Below the pieces are notes generated by a model that saw only the letters and a program-made list of their open reading frames with translations, was not told the DNA's origin and did not search any database. This document shows positions 18,017 to 26,440 of a DNA stretch of 44,881 nucleotides, one piece after another; positions within the stretch are counted from its first letter, which is position 1, and every line of letters begins with the position of its first letter. The stretch is from Magnetococcales bacterium WMHbinv6 (GTDB lineage Bacteria > Pseudomonadota > Magnetococcia > Magnetococcales > Magnetaquicoccaceae), in contig PDZV01000035.1 in NCBI GenBank assembly GCA_002753135.1, positions 1-44,881 on the forward strand. The letters are read 5' to 3'. The position numbers and the translations under genes were made by a program.

Positions 18017-18144
18017 ATGGACCCCCCTGCGGGATAGACAGCGGATTGCCCACGAATGATACAGGATTGGACTGTCGGAAACCAGGAATCTCTGACAGAT
18101 CCACTGGTGGAATGGAGTTCATAATTTCTATTTTTTCAATAGGT
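18017..18144 (-). other. Unassigned open frames between mobile-element fragments
   Basis: Two minus-strand frames are open here. One reads MNSIPPVDLSEIPGF and continues to IPQGGPFGLV before a stop at about 18000; the other continues upstream from the IS630 fragment. Neither resembles a family I recognise. The stretch is AT-rich toward 18120-18150 and probably is another gene scrap. Confidence 0.3.
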
Positions 18145-18240
18145 TTAGAAAATTTCACCAAGCTTCTGGCTCCACAAATTCAGGGCATCGCGTTTCTTTT
18201 GGGTATAGGAATACCGGTCATAGACATCTGTCACTCGCGG
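18145..18240 (-). pseudogene. C-terminal tail of a second tyrosine recombinase
   Basis: The frame reads VTDVYDRYSYTQKKRDALNL then WSQKLGEIF and stops at TAA (18147-18145). It aligns with the tail of the island integrase at 15702 (AVYDRHSYDAEKRLALDAWGRRLEAI), including the nucleophile Tyr, but is clearly divergent. About 30 residues remain, joined to an IS1182 fragment upstream. It shows that a second, different integrase once resided here. Confidence 0.6.
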
Positions 18241-18515
18241 AGTTGCTCTTTGTTGGCTTCAGTCTCTTTCTTTGGTCTGCCCAACGTCTTGCCACCAAAG
18301 CGGATTCCCTTGTCTTGGCAATAACGCCGATTTTCTCGTGTTCCGTAAATGCCATCCGCCAGAACCACTGCCGGATAGTGACCATGCCGTTTCTTGAATG
18401 CTTCCACTTGCCCCATGCCACCGGTGTCTGCATCGGCAACATGTAATGCAGTCGTTTTACCCACAGCCCGCCAACAAGCATGGTGATTGACAATGGCAAC
18501 GGAAAAAATCAACAA
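18235..18515 (-). pseudogene. IS1182/IS5-type transposase fragment
   Basis: The frame contains QVEAFKKRHGHYPAVVLADG, IYGTRENRRYCQDKGIRF and GKTLGRPKKE, the middle part of IS1182-group transposases, including the second catalytic Asp region. It ends by frameshift and junction into the integrase tail; the N-terminal part (MLIFSVAIVNHHACWRAVGK) is degraded. Both ends of the transposase are missing and no terminal inverted repeat was found. Confidence 0.7.
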
Positions 18516-18574
18516 CGGGACTGTCCGGTGCCGATCAATCCCGTTCGGATCTGTCCAGTCAGGAGGAAGCTGTC

Positions 18575-18759
18575 ATGAGTATTGCCGCAGAACCAAGCAC
18601 ATCGACACAGGCTTTCTGTTCGACACGTACAGTTATGTGCGTCGCCTTCGGGAAGCGGGAATGAATGAGGATCAAGCGGCTATCATGGCGGAGACGCTGG
18701 TTTCGATTATGGAAATCCGCTTGTCTTTTGCGGCACAGAGGTTTACAGTGCTGTTGTAA
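18575..18759 (+). pseudogene. Frameshifted fragment of a DUF1640-like coiled-coil gene
   Basis: ATG 18575 has an excellent AGGAGG (18561-18566) and begins MSIAAEPSTSTQA. The family's conserved start, FDTYSYVRRLREAGMNEDQA then AIMAETLV, lies in another frame from about 18624, so a frameshift separates start and body. The coiled coil then breaks off after LVSIMEIRL and stops at 18759; intact members run another 60-100 residues. DUF1640 proteins are small, membrane-tailed coiled-coil proteins of unknown function. Non-functional remnant at the right edge of the island. Confidence 0.6.
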
Positions 18760-18808
18760 CATGACAAATTGGTCTATGACGATTGAAAGGAATCAAGGAG
18801 AGTTCGTC

Positions 18809-19117
18809 ATGTCCGGGAGTATATCTGCGCAACAGTCAGAGGGAGGGCTGTTGATTTGTGTGCAGGGGCGGTTTAATTGCGAAATGCACCTGCCCTTTCG
18901 TGCCACCTATGAAGGTAAACTGAGCCACAAGCAAGAGATCGTCGTCGATCTTGCCGCAACGGAATATATCGATTCGGCAGCCCTTGGCATGCTGCTGCAT
19001 CTTCGTGAGCAGGCCAACACCCATGAATCTTCCGTCCACCTCATCCATGTGCCGCCGGACGTGCGCCATATTTTGGAAGCCTCCCACTTTCAGCGCCTGT
19101 TTAAAATCTCCTCTTGA
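18809..19117 (+). CDS. STAS-domain protein (anti-sigma factor antagonist type)
   Basis: This 102-aa single-domain protein has the STAS fold: VQGRFNCEMH, EIVVDLAATEYIDSAALGMLLHL and a final HLIHVPPDVRHILEASHFQRLFKI. Ser56 in IDSAALG occupies the region where anti-sigma antagonists are phosphorylated. In partner-switching pathways a kinase phosphorylates this Ser and a SpoIIE phosphatase removes the phosphate; a SpoIIE protein lies at 33051, but no HATPase anti-sigma kinase is in the window. ATG 18809 follows AAGGAG. The CULT gene starts four bases after its stop, so they are cotranscribed. Confidence 0.9.
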   Translation: MSGSISAQQSEGGLLICVQGRFNCEMHLPFRATYEGKLSHKQEIVVDLAATEYIDSAALGMLLHLREQANTHESSVHLIHVPPDVRHILEASHFQRLFKISS

Positions 19118-19121
19118 TAAA

Positions 19122-19550
19122 ATGCGGTTGTCCGATACACGGTGCAAAGTCAACTTGCCGGGGGAGTTGAGCCGCTTCGCTGATTTTGCTTCGCTGCGCG
19201 ATGTCAGCCTGCAGGAGACGCAAAAAAAGGGCGAACAGTGGCTCTACTGCGCCCAATGTCAGACAAAAATTGCCCAAACCGCCCATCGCCTGCCGATCAA
19301 CGGCCAGGAGATCTACACCTTTGCCAACCCACATGGCTACGTTTTTCTGATCGGCTGTTTCCACAGCGCCAGCAACTGCAGCGGCGTCGGACCGATCAGC
19401 AAAGCCTTCAGCTGGTTTCCCGGCACCGCCTGGCAGATGCTCCATTGCAACTTGTGCCACTGCCACCTGGGCTGGCTCTACCGACACAACGACGGCAGCC
19501 ACTTTTACGGTCTGATCCTGGCCCGCTTAACGGAGAACCCCTCCCCCTGA
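19122..19550 (+). CDS. CULT-domain (cereblon-like) protein
   Basis: The 142-aa protein resembles the thalidomide-binding CULT domain of cereblon and the single-domain bacterial homologue MsCI4 of Magnetospirillum. It has two zinc CxxC pairs (C43/C46 and C109/C112), the segment FANPHGYVF, and three Trp at expected positions: W98 in SWFPG, W104 and W118 in LGWLY. In cereblon, three Trp form the cage for glutarimide or uracil-like ligands. The protein ends HFYGLILARL, as in the family. It probably binds a small cyclic-imide or pyrimidine-like ligand; the natural ligand in bacteria is not established. Its pairing with a STAS gene suggests signalling. No signal peptide is seen. Confidence 0.87.
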   Translation: MRLSDTRCKVNLPGELSRFADFASLRDVSLQETQKKGEQWLYCAQCQTKIAQTAHRLPINGQEIYTFANPHGYVFLIGCFHSASNCSGVGPISKAFSWFPGTAWQMLHCNLCHCHLGWLYRHNDGSHFYGLILARLTENPSP

Positions 19551-19603
19551 CCACCGCGAAAAGGCCGTGTCGCTTTCCGTGGGGGGTTGGCACGGCAGAC
19601 AGG

Positions 19604-20608
19604 TCAATGCTGGGTAAAGGTGGTGGTCATCAGACGGTTGCGTCCCGCCTCTTTGGCCCGATAGAGCTGTTGATCGGCCTGCTTGATCATATCCTCCACC
19701 AGCCAGGCCTCTTGCGGTACCAGACTGATCCCTCCCAGGCTGAGGGTGACATGTTTGGCCACTTTGGAATGGTCATGCGGCAGATACAGAGCCCGCACCG
19801 CTGCCTGCAGGCGGTTGCCAACCTGCAACAGGCCGTCGCCGGGGGTTCCCGGCAAAACACAGACAAACTCTTCGCCACCGTAACGGGCGACCAGATCAGC
19901 CGAGCGGGGCAAGGCGCTGGCCAAACTTTGTGCCACCTGCTTCAGACAATGATCTCCCGCCGTATGACCGTAGTGATCATTGAAAGGTTTAAAATAGTCA
20001 ATATCCATCAAAATCAAAGACATCCACTCATGCCCCCGCCGGGATCGATTCCACTCCTGCTGCACGAAATCGTCAAAGCGACGCCGGTTGGCAATGCCGG
20101 TCAAACCATCGACCATGGCCATGTTTTTCAGGGTCATGTTCAGGGAACGCAGCTGTTCATTCTGATCGGCCAGACGACTGTTGAGCAGATGCAACTCCGC
20201 ATTCAACTGCCGCTCGCGCAGCAAACCACGCCGCAAAGTGAGATGAGTCCGCACCCGGGCCTGAACGATGGGTGGTGAAATCGGTTTGGTAAGATAATCC
20301 ACCGCCCCCAGAGCAAAGCCACGGGCCTCATCCTCCACATTGTTCATCGCAGTGACAAAAATGACCGGAATATCAGCGGTGAACGGGTTGGCCTTCAAAT
20401 GGCGCAACACCTGATAGCCGTCCATATCCGGCATCATGATATCCAGCAGAATCAAATCAGGCGGCATGCTCGATTGCGCCCGCTGCAGAGCCTGTTTGCC
20501 ATTTTTGGCCAACAAAATCTCATAGTCCGGCTCCAACAGCTCGGTCAACACGTTCAGGTTGAACCGCTCATCGTCAACGATCAATAATGTGCTTTTTTGC
20601 CCGTCCAT
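19604..20608 (-). CDS. Response regulator with GGDEF domain (diguanylate cyclase)
   Basis: This 334-aa protein has a receiver domain (residues 1 to about 125; acidic VDDE, phospho-acceptor D56 in LLDIMMPDMDG, conserved Lys in YLTKPI), a short coiled linker and a GGDEF domain. The active-site motif is GGEEF, and an inhibitory RxxD (RSAD) lies five residues before it, so product feedback is likely. It should make cyclic di-GMP when phosphorylated. ATG 20608 is preferred because GGGGA lies eight bases upstream; in-frame alternatives are 20617 and TTG 20623. It follows the sensor kinase by 25 bases and is the likely output of that kinase via the HPt protein at 22892. Confidence 0.93.
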   Translation of the reverse strand: MDGQKSTLLIVDDERFNLNVLTELLEPDYEILLAKNGKQALQRAQSSMPPDLILLDIMMPDMDGYQVLRHLKANPFTADIPVIFVTAMNNVEDEARGFALGAVDYLTKPISPPIVQARVRTHLTLRRGLLRERQLNAELHLLNSRLADQNEQLRSLNMTLKNMAMVDGLTGIANRRRFDDFVQQEWNRSRRGHEWMSLILMDIDYFKPFNDHYGHTAGDHCLKQVAQSLASALPRSADLVARYGGEEFVCVLPGTPGDGLLQVGNRLQAAVRALYLPHDHSKVAKHVTLSLGGISLVPQEAWLVEDMIKQADQQLYRAKEAGRNRLMTTTFTQH

Positions 20609-20633
20609 TTGAATCATCCCCAACAGTCATCCG

Positions 20634-22685
20634 TCACTCCAAGGACAAATGCAACGCGGCAGCCATCTGCCGTAATGTTTCCAGCGCCTCTTCATACTCA
20701 TATTCATCGATCAGTGCAGCGATGCGGGTCAAAGCAGGCAACTCCACATCCCCGCAGCGCTGGCGAAGCGTCGCCAGGCGGGAAGCGGCCTTGGTATTGC
20801 CCGCCTCCAGCAGTTGCCATAACTCCTGCAACAGCGGCAGCAACAACTGCCAATCCACGGCGCAGAACTGGCCGATCTCCTCTTCCTGCCGATCATTTTC
20901 TTGCAAAACAGGTGTCAATTGCAATACATTCTGTGATACCGACAACATGAAGGGGCTCTCTGCTTCCGCATGTACCGTAAAATCAATGTGAATTAAAAAG
21001 CGGGAACCAACCCCCTCCTCGCTGCTGACCGTCAAAACACCCCCCATCCGTTCCAACAACGGTTTGCAGATGGCCAGGCCCAGGCCGGTACCTCCGTAAC
21101 GACGGGTTGAAGAGCCGTCACCCTGGGTAAACGGTTGAAACAGACGGGCCAGCAGATCGTTGTCCATACCGATGCCGCTGTCCCAGATCACAAATTGCAG
21201 TTGTACCTGATCTCCCCGCCGCTGCAACGCCTCCACCTCCAGCCCGGCCTGACCATGCTCGGTAAACTTGACAGCATTGTTGAGCAAATGGTTCAACACC
21301 TGCCCCAAACGCAACGGATCACCGATCAGTGTCCGTGGCACCTCAGCCCCCACCGTCAAACGCAAACCCAACCCTTTTTCCTGCGCTTTAAGCTGATAGC
21401 GGGTAAAGAGGGGGGCCAAGAGATCATCCAACTGAAACGGCACCGCCTGTAGCTCCACTCCACCGGACTCCAGACGGGAAAAATCAAGAATATTATTGAT
21501 TAAATTTAATAATGATTGGGAAGAAACCTCCATTTTGCGCAAATAATCCCGCTGCGCATCGTCAACCTGCGTCTGCAGCAACAAATGGGTCATACCCATG
21601 ATGGCGTTCATCGGCGTGCGCAATTCGTGGCTCATGTTGGCCAAAAATTCACTTTTCATGCGGTTGGCCTGCTCTGCCGTGCTTCTGGCCACCTGCAACG
21701 CCTGTTCGATGGATTTGTGGGCGGTCAAATCGGTCATCATACCGACAAATTGCCGCTCTTGTCCGATACCGATTTCACTGACTGCCAAATCCACCACCAC
21801 CAACGAACCGTCCCGACGCCGGGCGGTTACCTCTCGTCCTTTGCCGACAATGCGCCCTTCTCCGCTGCTCAAATAGTTCTGCAAATAGCGATCATGGGCC
21901 TCCCGATCCGGTGAGGGCATCAACAGGGAGACATTCTGGCCCACCACCTCCGCCGCCGTATAACCGAACAAGCGCTCCGCCGCCGGGTTGAAAAGCTGGA
22001 CAATACCGTGAATATCGATGGCGATGATCGTGTTGACCGATTTCTCGACGATGGCCCGTATGGTCGCCTCGCTGCGCCGCAACCGTTCCTCTGCCACCTT
22101 GCGTTCGCTGATGTCGGTAATGATGCCGACAAACAGCCCCTGCTCTCCCAACTGCATGCGACTGATGCGCAACTCAATCGGAAACACATGTCCATCGGCA
22201 TGCAAGCCAACCACCTCAACGGCCTGGCCAATCACCCGTGCGGTACCACTTTGCAAAAAGCGCTGCATCCCCTGCCTATGGGTTGCCCGGTAGGCCTCCG
22301 GCATCAAAACAGTAACCGAACACCCCAACAGGGCTGCGCGCTGATAGCCGAACATGCGCTCGGCAGCCGGATTGATCGATTGAATGGTACCCTGTTCATC
22401 AATGGTCAGCAGACCATCCACCGCCGTTTCGACGATTGCCCGTTGCAGTTCGCTCAACCAGGCCTGTTGCCCGTGCGAATGGTGCAGCGCTCTTTCACCC
22501 TGTTGCAGTTGCGCTTCATACCCGGCATAACTTTCTGAAACCTGCCTCAAGAGCATGCCGATTCCCTGCAACAAGGCGCGCTCAACGCTGGCACTGGCAC
22601 CGCCTTCACCCTGCAGCCATTGCGCGACCTCCTCGCTGTTTGCAGCCAGAATCTGTTCCAACTGCTGCCGTAATCGCTGGTGCAT
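20634..22685 (-). CDS. PAS-PAS sensor histidine kinase
   Basis: This is a 683-aa soluble kinase. An N-terminal helical region (1 to about 85) is followed by two PAS domains ([20 protein letters not shown] and [19 protein letters not shown], each ending in a PAC-like ITDISER / MTDLTAH motif), HisKA with H in [16 protein letters not shown], and HATPase with DSGIGM and [10 protein letters not shown] helical C-terminal domain of about 100 residues, like the tails of hybrid kinases, follows, but no receiver domain is present. No membrane helix is visible, so it senses an internal signal. Start ATG 22685 has GGGGAG at the right distance; upstream ATGs at 22709 and 22718 are possible. Confidence 0.92.
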   Translation of the reverse strand: MHQRLRQQLEQILAANSEEVAQWLQGEGGASASVERALLQGIGMLLRQVSESYAGYEAQLQQGERALHHSHGQQAWLSELQRAIVETAVDGLLTIDEQGTIQSINPAAERMFGYQRAALLGCSVTVLMPEAYRATHRQGMQRFLQSGTARVIGQAVEVVGLHADGHVFPIELRISRMQLGEQGLFVGIITDISERKVAEERLRRSEATIRAIVEKSVNTIIAIDIHGIVQLFNPAAERLFGYTAAEVVGQNVSLLMPSPDREAHDRYLQNYLSSGEGRIVGKGREVTARRRDGSLVVVDLAVSEIGIGQERQFVGMMTDLTAHKSIEQALQVARSTAEQANRMKSEFLANMSHELRTPMNAIMGMTHLLLQTQVDDAQRDYLRKMEVSSQSLLNLINNILDFSRLESGGVELQAVPFQLDDLLAPLFTRYQLKAQEKGLGLRLTVGAEVPRTLIGDPLRLGQVLNHLLNNAVKFTEHGQAGLEVEALQRRGDQVQLQFVIWDSGIGMDNDLLARLFQPFTQGDGSSTRRYGGTGLGLAICKPLLERMGGVLTVSSEEGVGSRFLIHIDFTVHAEAESPFMLSVSQNVLQLTPVLQENDRQEEEIGQFCAVDWQLLLPLLQELWQLLEAGNTKAASRLATLRQRCGDVELPALTRIAALIDEYEYEEALETLRQMAAALHLSLE

Positions 22686-22805
22686 CCTGCTCTCCCCAAG
22701 CAACCTCATCTTGTCCATTGTACCGATTGGGAGAGTAATCTTCTTTGCCCAACCTTTCAATCCATCCCGACCATGACAAACACAATATATCGGCAACAAT
22801 CAAAC

Positions 22806-22834
22806 TTGACAAAAATTGAATATCAAGCAATAAT
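22806..22834 (+). promoter_or_regulatory. Candidate sigma-70 promoter for the HPt gene
   Basis: TTGACA (22806-22811) is followed after 17 bases by AATAAT (22829-22834), five of six matches to the consensus -10. It lies about 60 bases before the HPt start codon, in the AT-rich divergent region between the kinase and HPt genes. Confidence 0.55.
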
Positions 22835-22891
22835 GGAAAACCAAGAACACAATCCTGCAAATTTTGCTTTATTGCTCAAAAGGAGCGCACC

Positions 22892-23278
22892 ATGTGTCAA
22901 GAGGGGGTAGAGATGATCAACCTGGAGGCGTTGCAGCGGTTGCGTCAGGATACCGGTACGGGCTTTGAGAGAGTGTTGGCACTGTTTCTGAAAAATATTC
23001 CCATCCGTCTGCTTACTCTGGAGGAGGCGTGGCGCAATCAGGATCGTCTGCTGCTGCGCCAGACTGCCCACAAATTGAAAGGCACCTCGGCAACTTTCTG
23101 TGCCGAACCCTTTTCGCAACTCTGTGCCCAATTGGAAAAAAGCGCCGATGCCGCCTCCGATCCAGAAATTGCCTCACTTCTGGAACAAATTCAGCAACAA
23201 GGAGAACAGGTTAAAGAGAGACTGCAAAGGCTGTTACTGCAGAGCTTGACCGGAGAGCAAAGATCTCTCCACTTATAA
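22892..23278 (+). CDS. HPt domain phosphotransfer protein
   Basis: The 128-aa protein is a four-helix HPt module. The phospho-acceptor His60 lies in TAHKLKGTS, preceded by the typical FLKNIPIRLLTLEEAWRN helix and followed by the C-terminal coiled helices. ATG 22892 has AGGAG at 22881-22885. It is divergent from the PAS-PAS kinase, which lacks a receiver and HPt, so a link kinase to HPt to REC-GGDEF is inference from proximity. A separate receiver would be needed between kinase and HPt in a standard relay, and none is seen nearby. The last 20 residues are a charged tail. Confidence 0.9.
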   Translation: MCQEGVEMINLEALQRLRQDTGTGFERVLALFLKNIPIRLLTLEEAWRNQDRLLLRQTAHKLKGTSATFCAEPFSQLCAQLEKSADAASDPEIASLLEQIQQQGEQVKERLQRLLLQSLTGEQRSLHL

Positions 23279-23439
23279 AACAGGGCAACCAATCGGACAA
23301 TCGGGGATCGACCTGTTGACATTCGCCCCCAAACCACGTGCCGGTCCGCTCCACTGCCCACAGCAGGCGGCACATCCTCCCTGGTCTGTGCCAAATGGCC
23401 ACCTGCGGCACGGCGCTTTTTTGCAGGCAAACCCAACCA

Positions 23440-24177
23440 TTATTGCGACCCAACCTCATCACGGGGACAAAGCAAGGCATCCTCTTGCATGGCATCGTTG
23501 GCAATCCGTCCACTCAACAACTCTGGATGCACACCCAGCCGCTTGCTCTCTTCGGCGATCACCGCTGCTGTCACTTCGGCCAGCAGGCGGTAAGGTGCTG
23601 TTGCCTCCTGCTGCCGCACCCCATCGACAAAAGCATTAAGCCAACGACCCAAATGCTGCTCCATAAATTTGCTCGCCGCATCTTCGGTCACCGCCAAAGG
23701 CTCCAGCCAACCCTCATCCATGGCATAGCCCTGTTTGAGCAACAACACGCTGTAAAATTCCAGTTCGGTCGCCAAATGGTCAGCGGGAACCGGATCCTGT
23801 TCCGACAAGGTCATGCCAAACGCCTTGTAAAAGCCCCGAATATCGGCCAACTCTCGTGGTTTCCCCGCGATGCGTTGCCCATCGCCATAGGCGGTTTCGT
23901 GCAACGAACAGGGGGCAGAACCTAAAAAGAGGCGCATATATTCCTGCGCCAACGACTCATCATTGCTCTCTTCCCAGGCCGCCAGCAAACCAGACCAATC
24001 CGCCGCACCGATACCGGCATGCTGGGCCATGTTGCGCATGGCGCTGAGCAACAAGGCACCATTGCCGGGCTCAGGATAGACAAAACCATGTGCCAACAAA
24101 CGAAACAGAGCCGCCCGTTCAATCAGCCCCTGCAACGCCGCCTCGGTCACCACCTCTTCCTGCCTCATTTCCGTCAT
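23440..24177 (-). CDS. TorD-family molybdoenzyme chaperone
   Basis: This 245-aa all-helical cytoplasmic protein has the TorD/DmsD/NarJ pattern: LFRLLAHGFVYPEPGN near the start, EYMRLFLGSAPCSLHETAYGD in the middle (the family's conserved E-Y-x-x-L-F and P-x-x-S motifs), DHLATELEFYSVLLLKQG and a C-terminal helix. Such proteins guide cofactor insertion and Tat export of a molybdenum catalytic subunit. It is the last of four genes (alpha, beta, gamma, chaperone), and ATG 24177 is preferred to the far upstream ATG 24279. A hairpin lies between it and the gamma gene, so its level may be lower. Confidence 0.9.
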   Translation of the reverse strand: MTEMRQEEVVTEAALQGLIERAALFRLLAHGFVYPEPGNGALLLSAMRNMAQHAGIGAADWSGLLAAWEESNDESLAQEYMRLFLGSAPCSLHETAYGDGQRIAGKPRELADIRGFYKAFGMTLSEQDPVPADHLATELEFYSVLLLKQGYAMDEGWLEPLAVTEDAASKFMEQHLGRWLNAFVDGVRQQEATAPYRLLAEVTAAVIAEESKRLGVHPELLSGRIANDAMQEDALLCPRDEVGSQ

Positions 24178-24331
24178 CGTCTGACCACCTTCACCCAACC
24201 ACCTGTTGATAATATTGCCTGCCAGCAGACAGGCGCTTGTTGCCTCCGCCAGAGAATCAATCATCCGGCATTGTGCCAACGACCGGGCCTGTCGGCAAGC
24301 CGTCGCATAGTAAAAAAAAGACCACCCCGAA

Positions 24332-24367
24332 TAAAACAGCCGGGAAGAGGATTCCCTTCCCGGCTGT
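24332..24367 (-). terminator. Rho-independent terminator or attenuator between gamma and chaperone genes
   Basis: On the minus strand, ACAGCCGGGAAG (24367-24356) and its complement (24347-24336) form a perfect 12-bp stem around an 8-base loop, followed by TTTTAT. It lies about 40 bases after the gamma stop and 155 bases before the chaperone start. Confidence 0.75.
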
Positions 24368-24405
24368 CAACATCAAACCATCGCACGTGCCAATGGTGTC
24401 GGCAT

Positions 24406-25272
24406 TTATTGGCCCAGGCTCAGGTTCACCCAGTCTGACCAAGCCTTGCGCGACCCCACCTCCTGACTGCCACCATCCCACACCGCCACTGCGACGACGG
24501 TTTTGCCACCAACCGCCAGCTTGGGCGCATTCTCACCGGCGGGGGCCATCGGCACTGTGATGGTCACATGCCAACTGCCATCCTTGTATACCCCTTTGCC
24601 GGTCGCCTGCGGCTGCGAACGGGCTGTCAAGGTGCCGAATCCTTCGGCCATCATGTCCAAAACCGGGCTGCTGCCCTGGAGTGCTACCGCATTACCCAGA
24701 CCTTTGGCACCCAGATAGGGTTGTCCCGCCTCTTTCGACAAACGGTCGGTGTAATAGAGATCGGCATCCGGTGCGTTGGGATAGATATCCTGAATCTTCA
24801 TCTCGCGACCCCGGTCCAGATCTTTCTGCATCGAGGCACGCCATTGCAGCACGTTGACCCGGCTGCCCACATTGCCCATCATCGGCGATGGCGGCGATTT
24901 TTCATCGTAGACAACCGGCAGCTCGATGGCAATCTGATCAGCAAAACCATCCACCACCACCGTATCGCTCTTGGTGTAATCCTGCCACTCCAATTGCAGC
25001 GCCAACCACTCGCCGTTGTGCAGCGACCGGACCGTAACCTCTTTGATCGCCGGGGTCGGGTTGGTCGGTACGGCAACCACCTGCGGCTGCATGGCCACTT
25101 TGACTGCCTTGGCCTGGCTCCAGATCGCGCCACCCACATCGGTGATCGGACCCTTGCCGCTTACCCGCAGCGCCTGCAACGACTCAGGGGCAGACTCCGC
25201 CGCCTGAGACACGCCTGCCACGCACATGCCCAGCGCGGCGGCGAGAAACAGTGTTGAAAACATGCGTTTCAT
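24406..25272 (-). CDS. Type II DMSO-reductase-family gamma subunit (heme b-binding)
   Basis: A 288-aa periplasmic subunit of the ethylbenzene dehydrogenase / chlorate reductase / selenate reductase gamma type. A signal peptide (MKRMFSTLFLAAALGMCVAG, cleavage near SQA-AE) leads to a beta-sandwich domain with LHNGEWLALQLEWQD, ELPVVYDE, MQKDLDRGREMKIQDIYPN and a C-terminal WHVTITVPM strand. In EbdC and relatives a single heme b is held by Met and Lys. It passes electrons between the beta subunit and a c-type cytochrome. ATG 25272 follows GGGAGGAAG. It lies 13 bases after the beta gene. Confidence 0.88.
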   Translation of the reverse strand: MKRMFSTLFLAAALGMCVAGVSQAAESAPESLQALRVSGKGPITDVGGAIWSQAKAVKVAMQPQVVAVPTNPTPAIKEVTVRSLHNGEWLALQLEWQDYTKSDTVVVDGFADQIAIELPVVYDEKSPPSPMMGNVGSRVNVLQWRASMQKDLDRGREMKIQDIYPNAPDADLYYTDRLSKEAGQPYLGAKGLGNAVALQGSSPVLDMMAEGFGTLTARSQPQATGKGVYKDGSWHVTITVPMAPAGENAPKLAVGGKTVVAVAVWDGGSQEVGSRKAWSDWVNLSLGQ

Positions 25273-25285
25273 GACTTCCTCCCTC

Positions 25286-26413
25286 TTACGTGGCATTGCT
25301 GCGGTGGGTTTGGAACTGCTCGTCGAATCCGGGACGAACAAAAATCGGCTCCTTGAAGGGTACCCGCACCAACTCTTCACCCTTCTTGTTGACAGCAATC
25401 GCCTGACCATTCTGGGCACTGAACCCGGAAATAATGCTCGGCGTGGAGCCAAACAGCAACAAGGCCGACAACAGTTTGTTGTCATCCGCTGCCTTGCGAT
25501 AGGCCTGTTGGGCCGCTTCCACATCGGCACCAAACATCTGCTTCAGGAAGGGTGACGGCACATGAATCGGCGGAATATAATAGACATTCGGCTCCAGACC
25601 GAATTGCGGATACAACGGTTTGGCCACTTTGGCAATCCGCACCAGATAATCGATCGGATTATCTTCCCGCTCTTTGCCCGGCGGCGAAATGAACCCCTGC
25701 AGACGAATTTTACCGATGCAGGTCATGGTGCATTGCGTTTGCCGACCCTGTTCCACCGCCGGATAACAACCGACACACTTTTCAGAGGTACGGGTGACGC
25801 TGTTGAAGAACGGCTTTTTGTAGGGGCAACCGCGCACGCACTCGCGATAGCCCTGGCAACGGCTCTGATCGATCAGAACGATGCCATCTTCCGGGCGTTT
25901 GTAGATCGACTGCCGTGGGCAGGAGGCCAGGCAGGCCGGATAGGTGCAATGGTTGCAGATACGCGGCAGATAATACATCCACTGCATGTGCGGCATCTGC
26001 AGGAAACCACCTGTGTCCATCTGACCGACCGAATCATCTTCAGAGATGTTCGGATTGGCATAGTCGACATCTTCCGGCAGATAGCCCAATACCATCGTGC
26101 CGTCCGGGGCGGACTCAAACAAGGTTTTGCCCGCGTAAACCGGGCCGGAAATATCCTGCACCCCGTGCCGGCTCAAAATATTCACATCCCAACCCAACGG
26201 ATAGAAACCGTAGGGTTTGGTCTCCACATTGTTCCAGAACATGTATTCCTGGCCACGGCCCGAGGTCCAGGTGCTTTTGCAGGCCACTGTACAGGTCTGG
26301 CACGAAATACATTTATTGGTATCGATGATCATCGCAAATTGCGCATCCGGACGCTTCCCCTCATAGGGATAGTCCATCTCCCGCCCGATTTGCCAGTTCA
26401 TTACCTTCGGCAT
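25286..26413 (-). CDS. Type II DMSO-reductase-family beta subunit (iron-sulfur)
   Basis: The 375-aa protein is an electron-transfer subunit like NarH. Four cysteine groups are visible: CISCQTCTVAC, CNHCTYPACLASCP, CQGYRECVRGCP and CVGC with QTQCTMTC. In the third group the second position is Tyr rather than Cys, as Trp is in NarH, so one [3Fe-4S] and three [4Fe-4S] clusters are expected. It has no signal peptide and is presumably exported with the Tat-tagged alpha subunit. ATG 26413 follows GAGGAG; TTG 26419 is a weaker alternative. It begins 27 bases after the alpha stop. Confidence 0.93.
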   Translation of the reverse strand: MPKVMNWQIGREMDYPYEGKRPDAQFAMIIDTNKCISCQTCTVACKSTWTSGRGQEYMFWNNVETKPYGFYPLGWDVNILSRHGVQDISGPVYAGKTLFESAPDGTMVLGYLPEDVDYANPNISEDDSVGQMDTGGFLQMPHMQWMYYLPRICNHCTYPACLASCPRQSIYKRPEDGIVLIDQSRCQGYRECVRGCPYKKPFFNSVTRTSEKCVGCYPAVEQGRQTQCTMTCIGKIRLQGFISPPGKEREDNPIDYLVRIAKVAKPLYPQFGLEPNVYYIPPIHVPSPFLKQMFGADVEAAQQAYRKAADDNKLLSALLLFGSTPSIISGFSAQNGQAIAVNKKGEELVRVPFKEPIFVRPGFDEQFQTHRSNAT

Positions 26414-26440
26414 TGACAATCTCCTCTTCTTTCTCGGTCA

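Noticed and set aside
14830-18563. 11-bp direct repeat GTCCAGTCAGG flanking the island as possible att sites
   Set aside because: An 11-bp match between two regions of this size is expected by chance, and it does not include the tRNA 3' end.
14600-18800. Second copy of the tRNA-Thr 3' end as attR
   Set aside because: Looked for the T-arm/acceptor sequence near 18.0-18.8 kb and found none.
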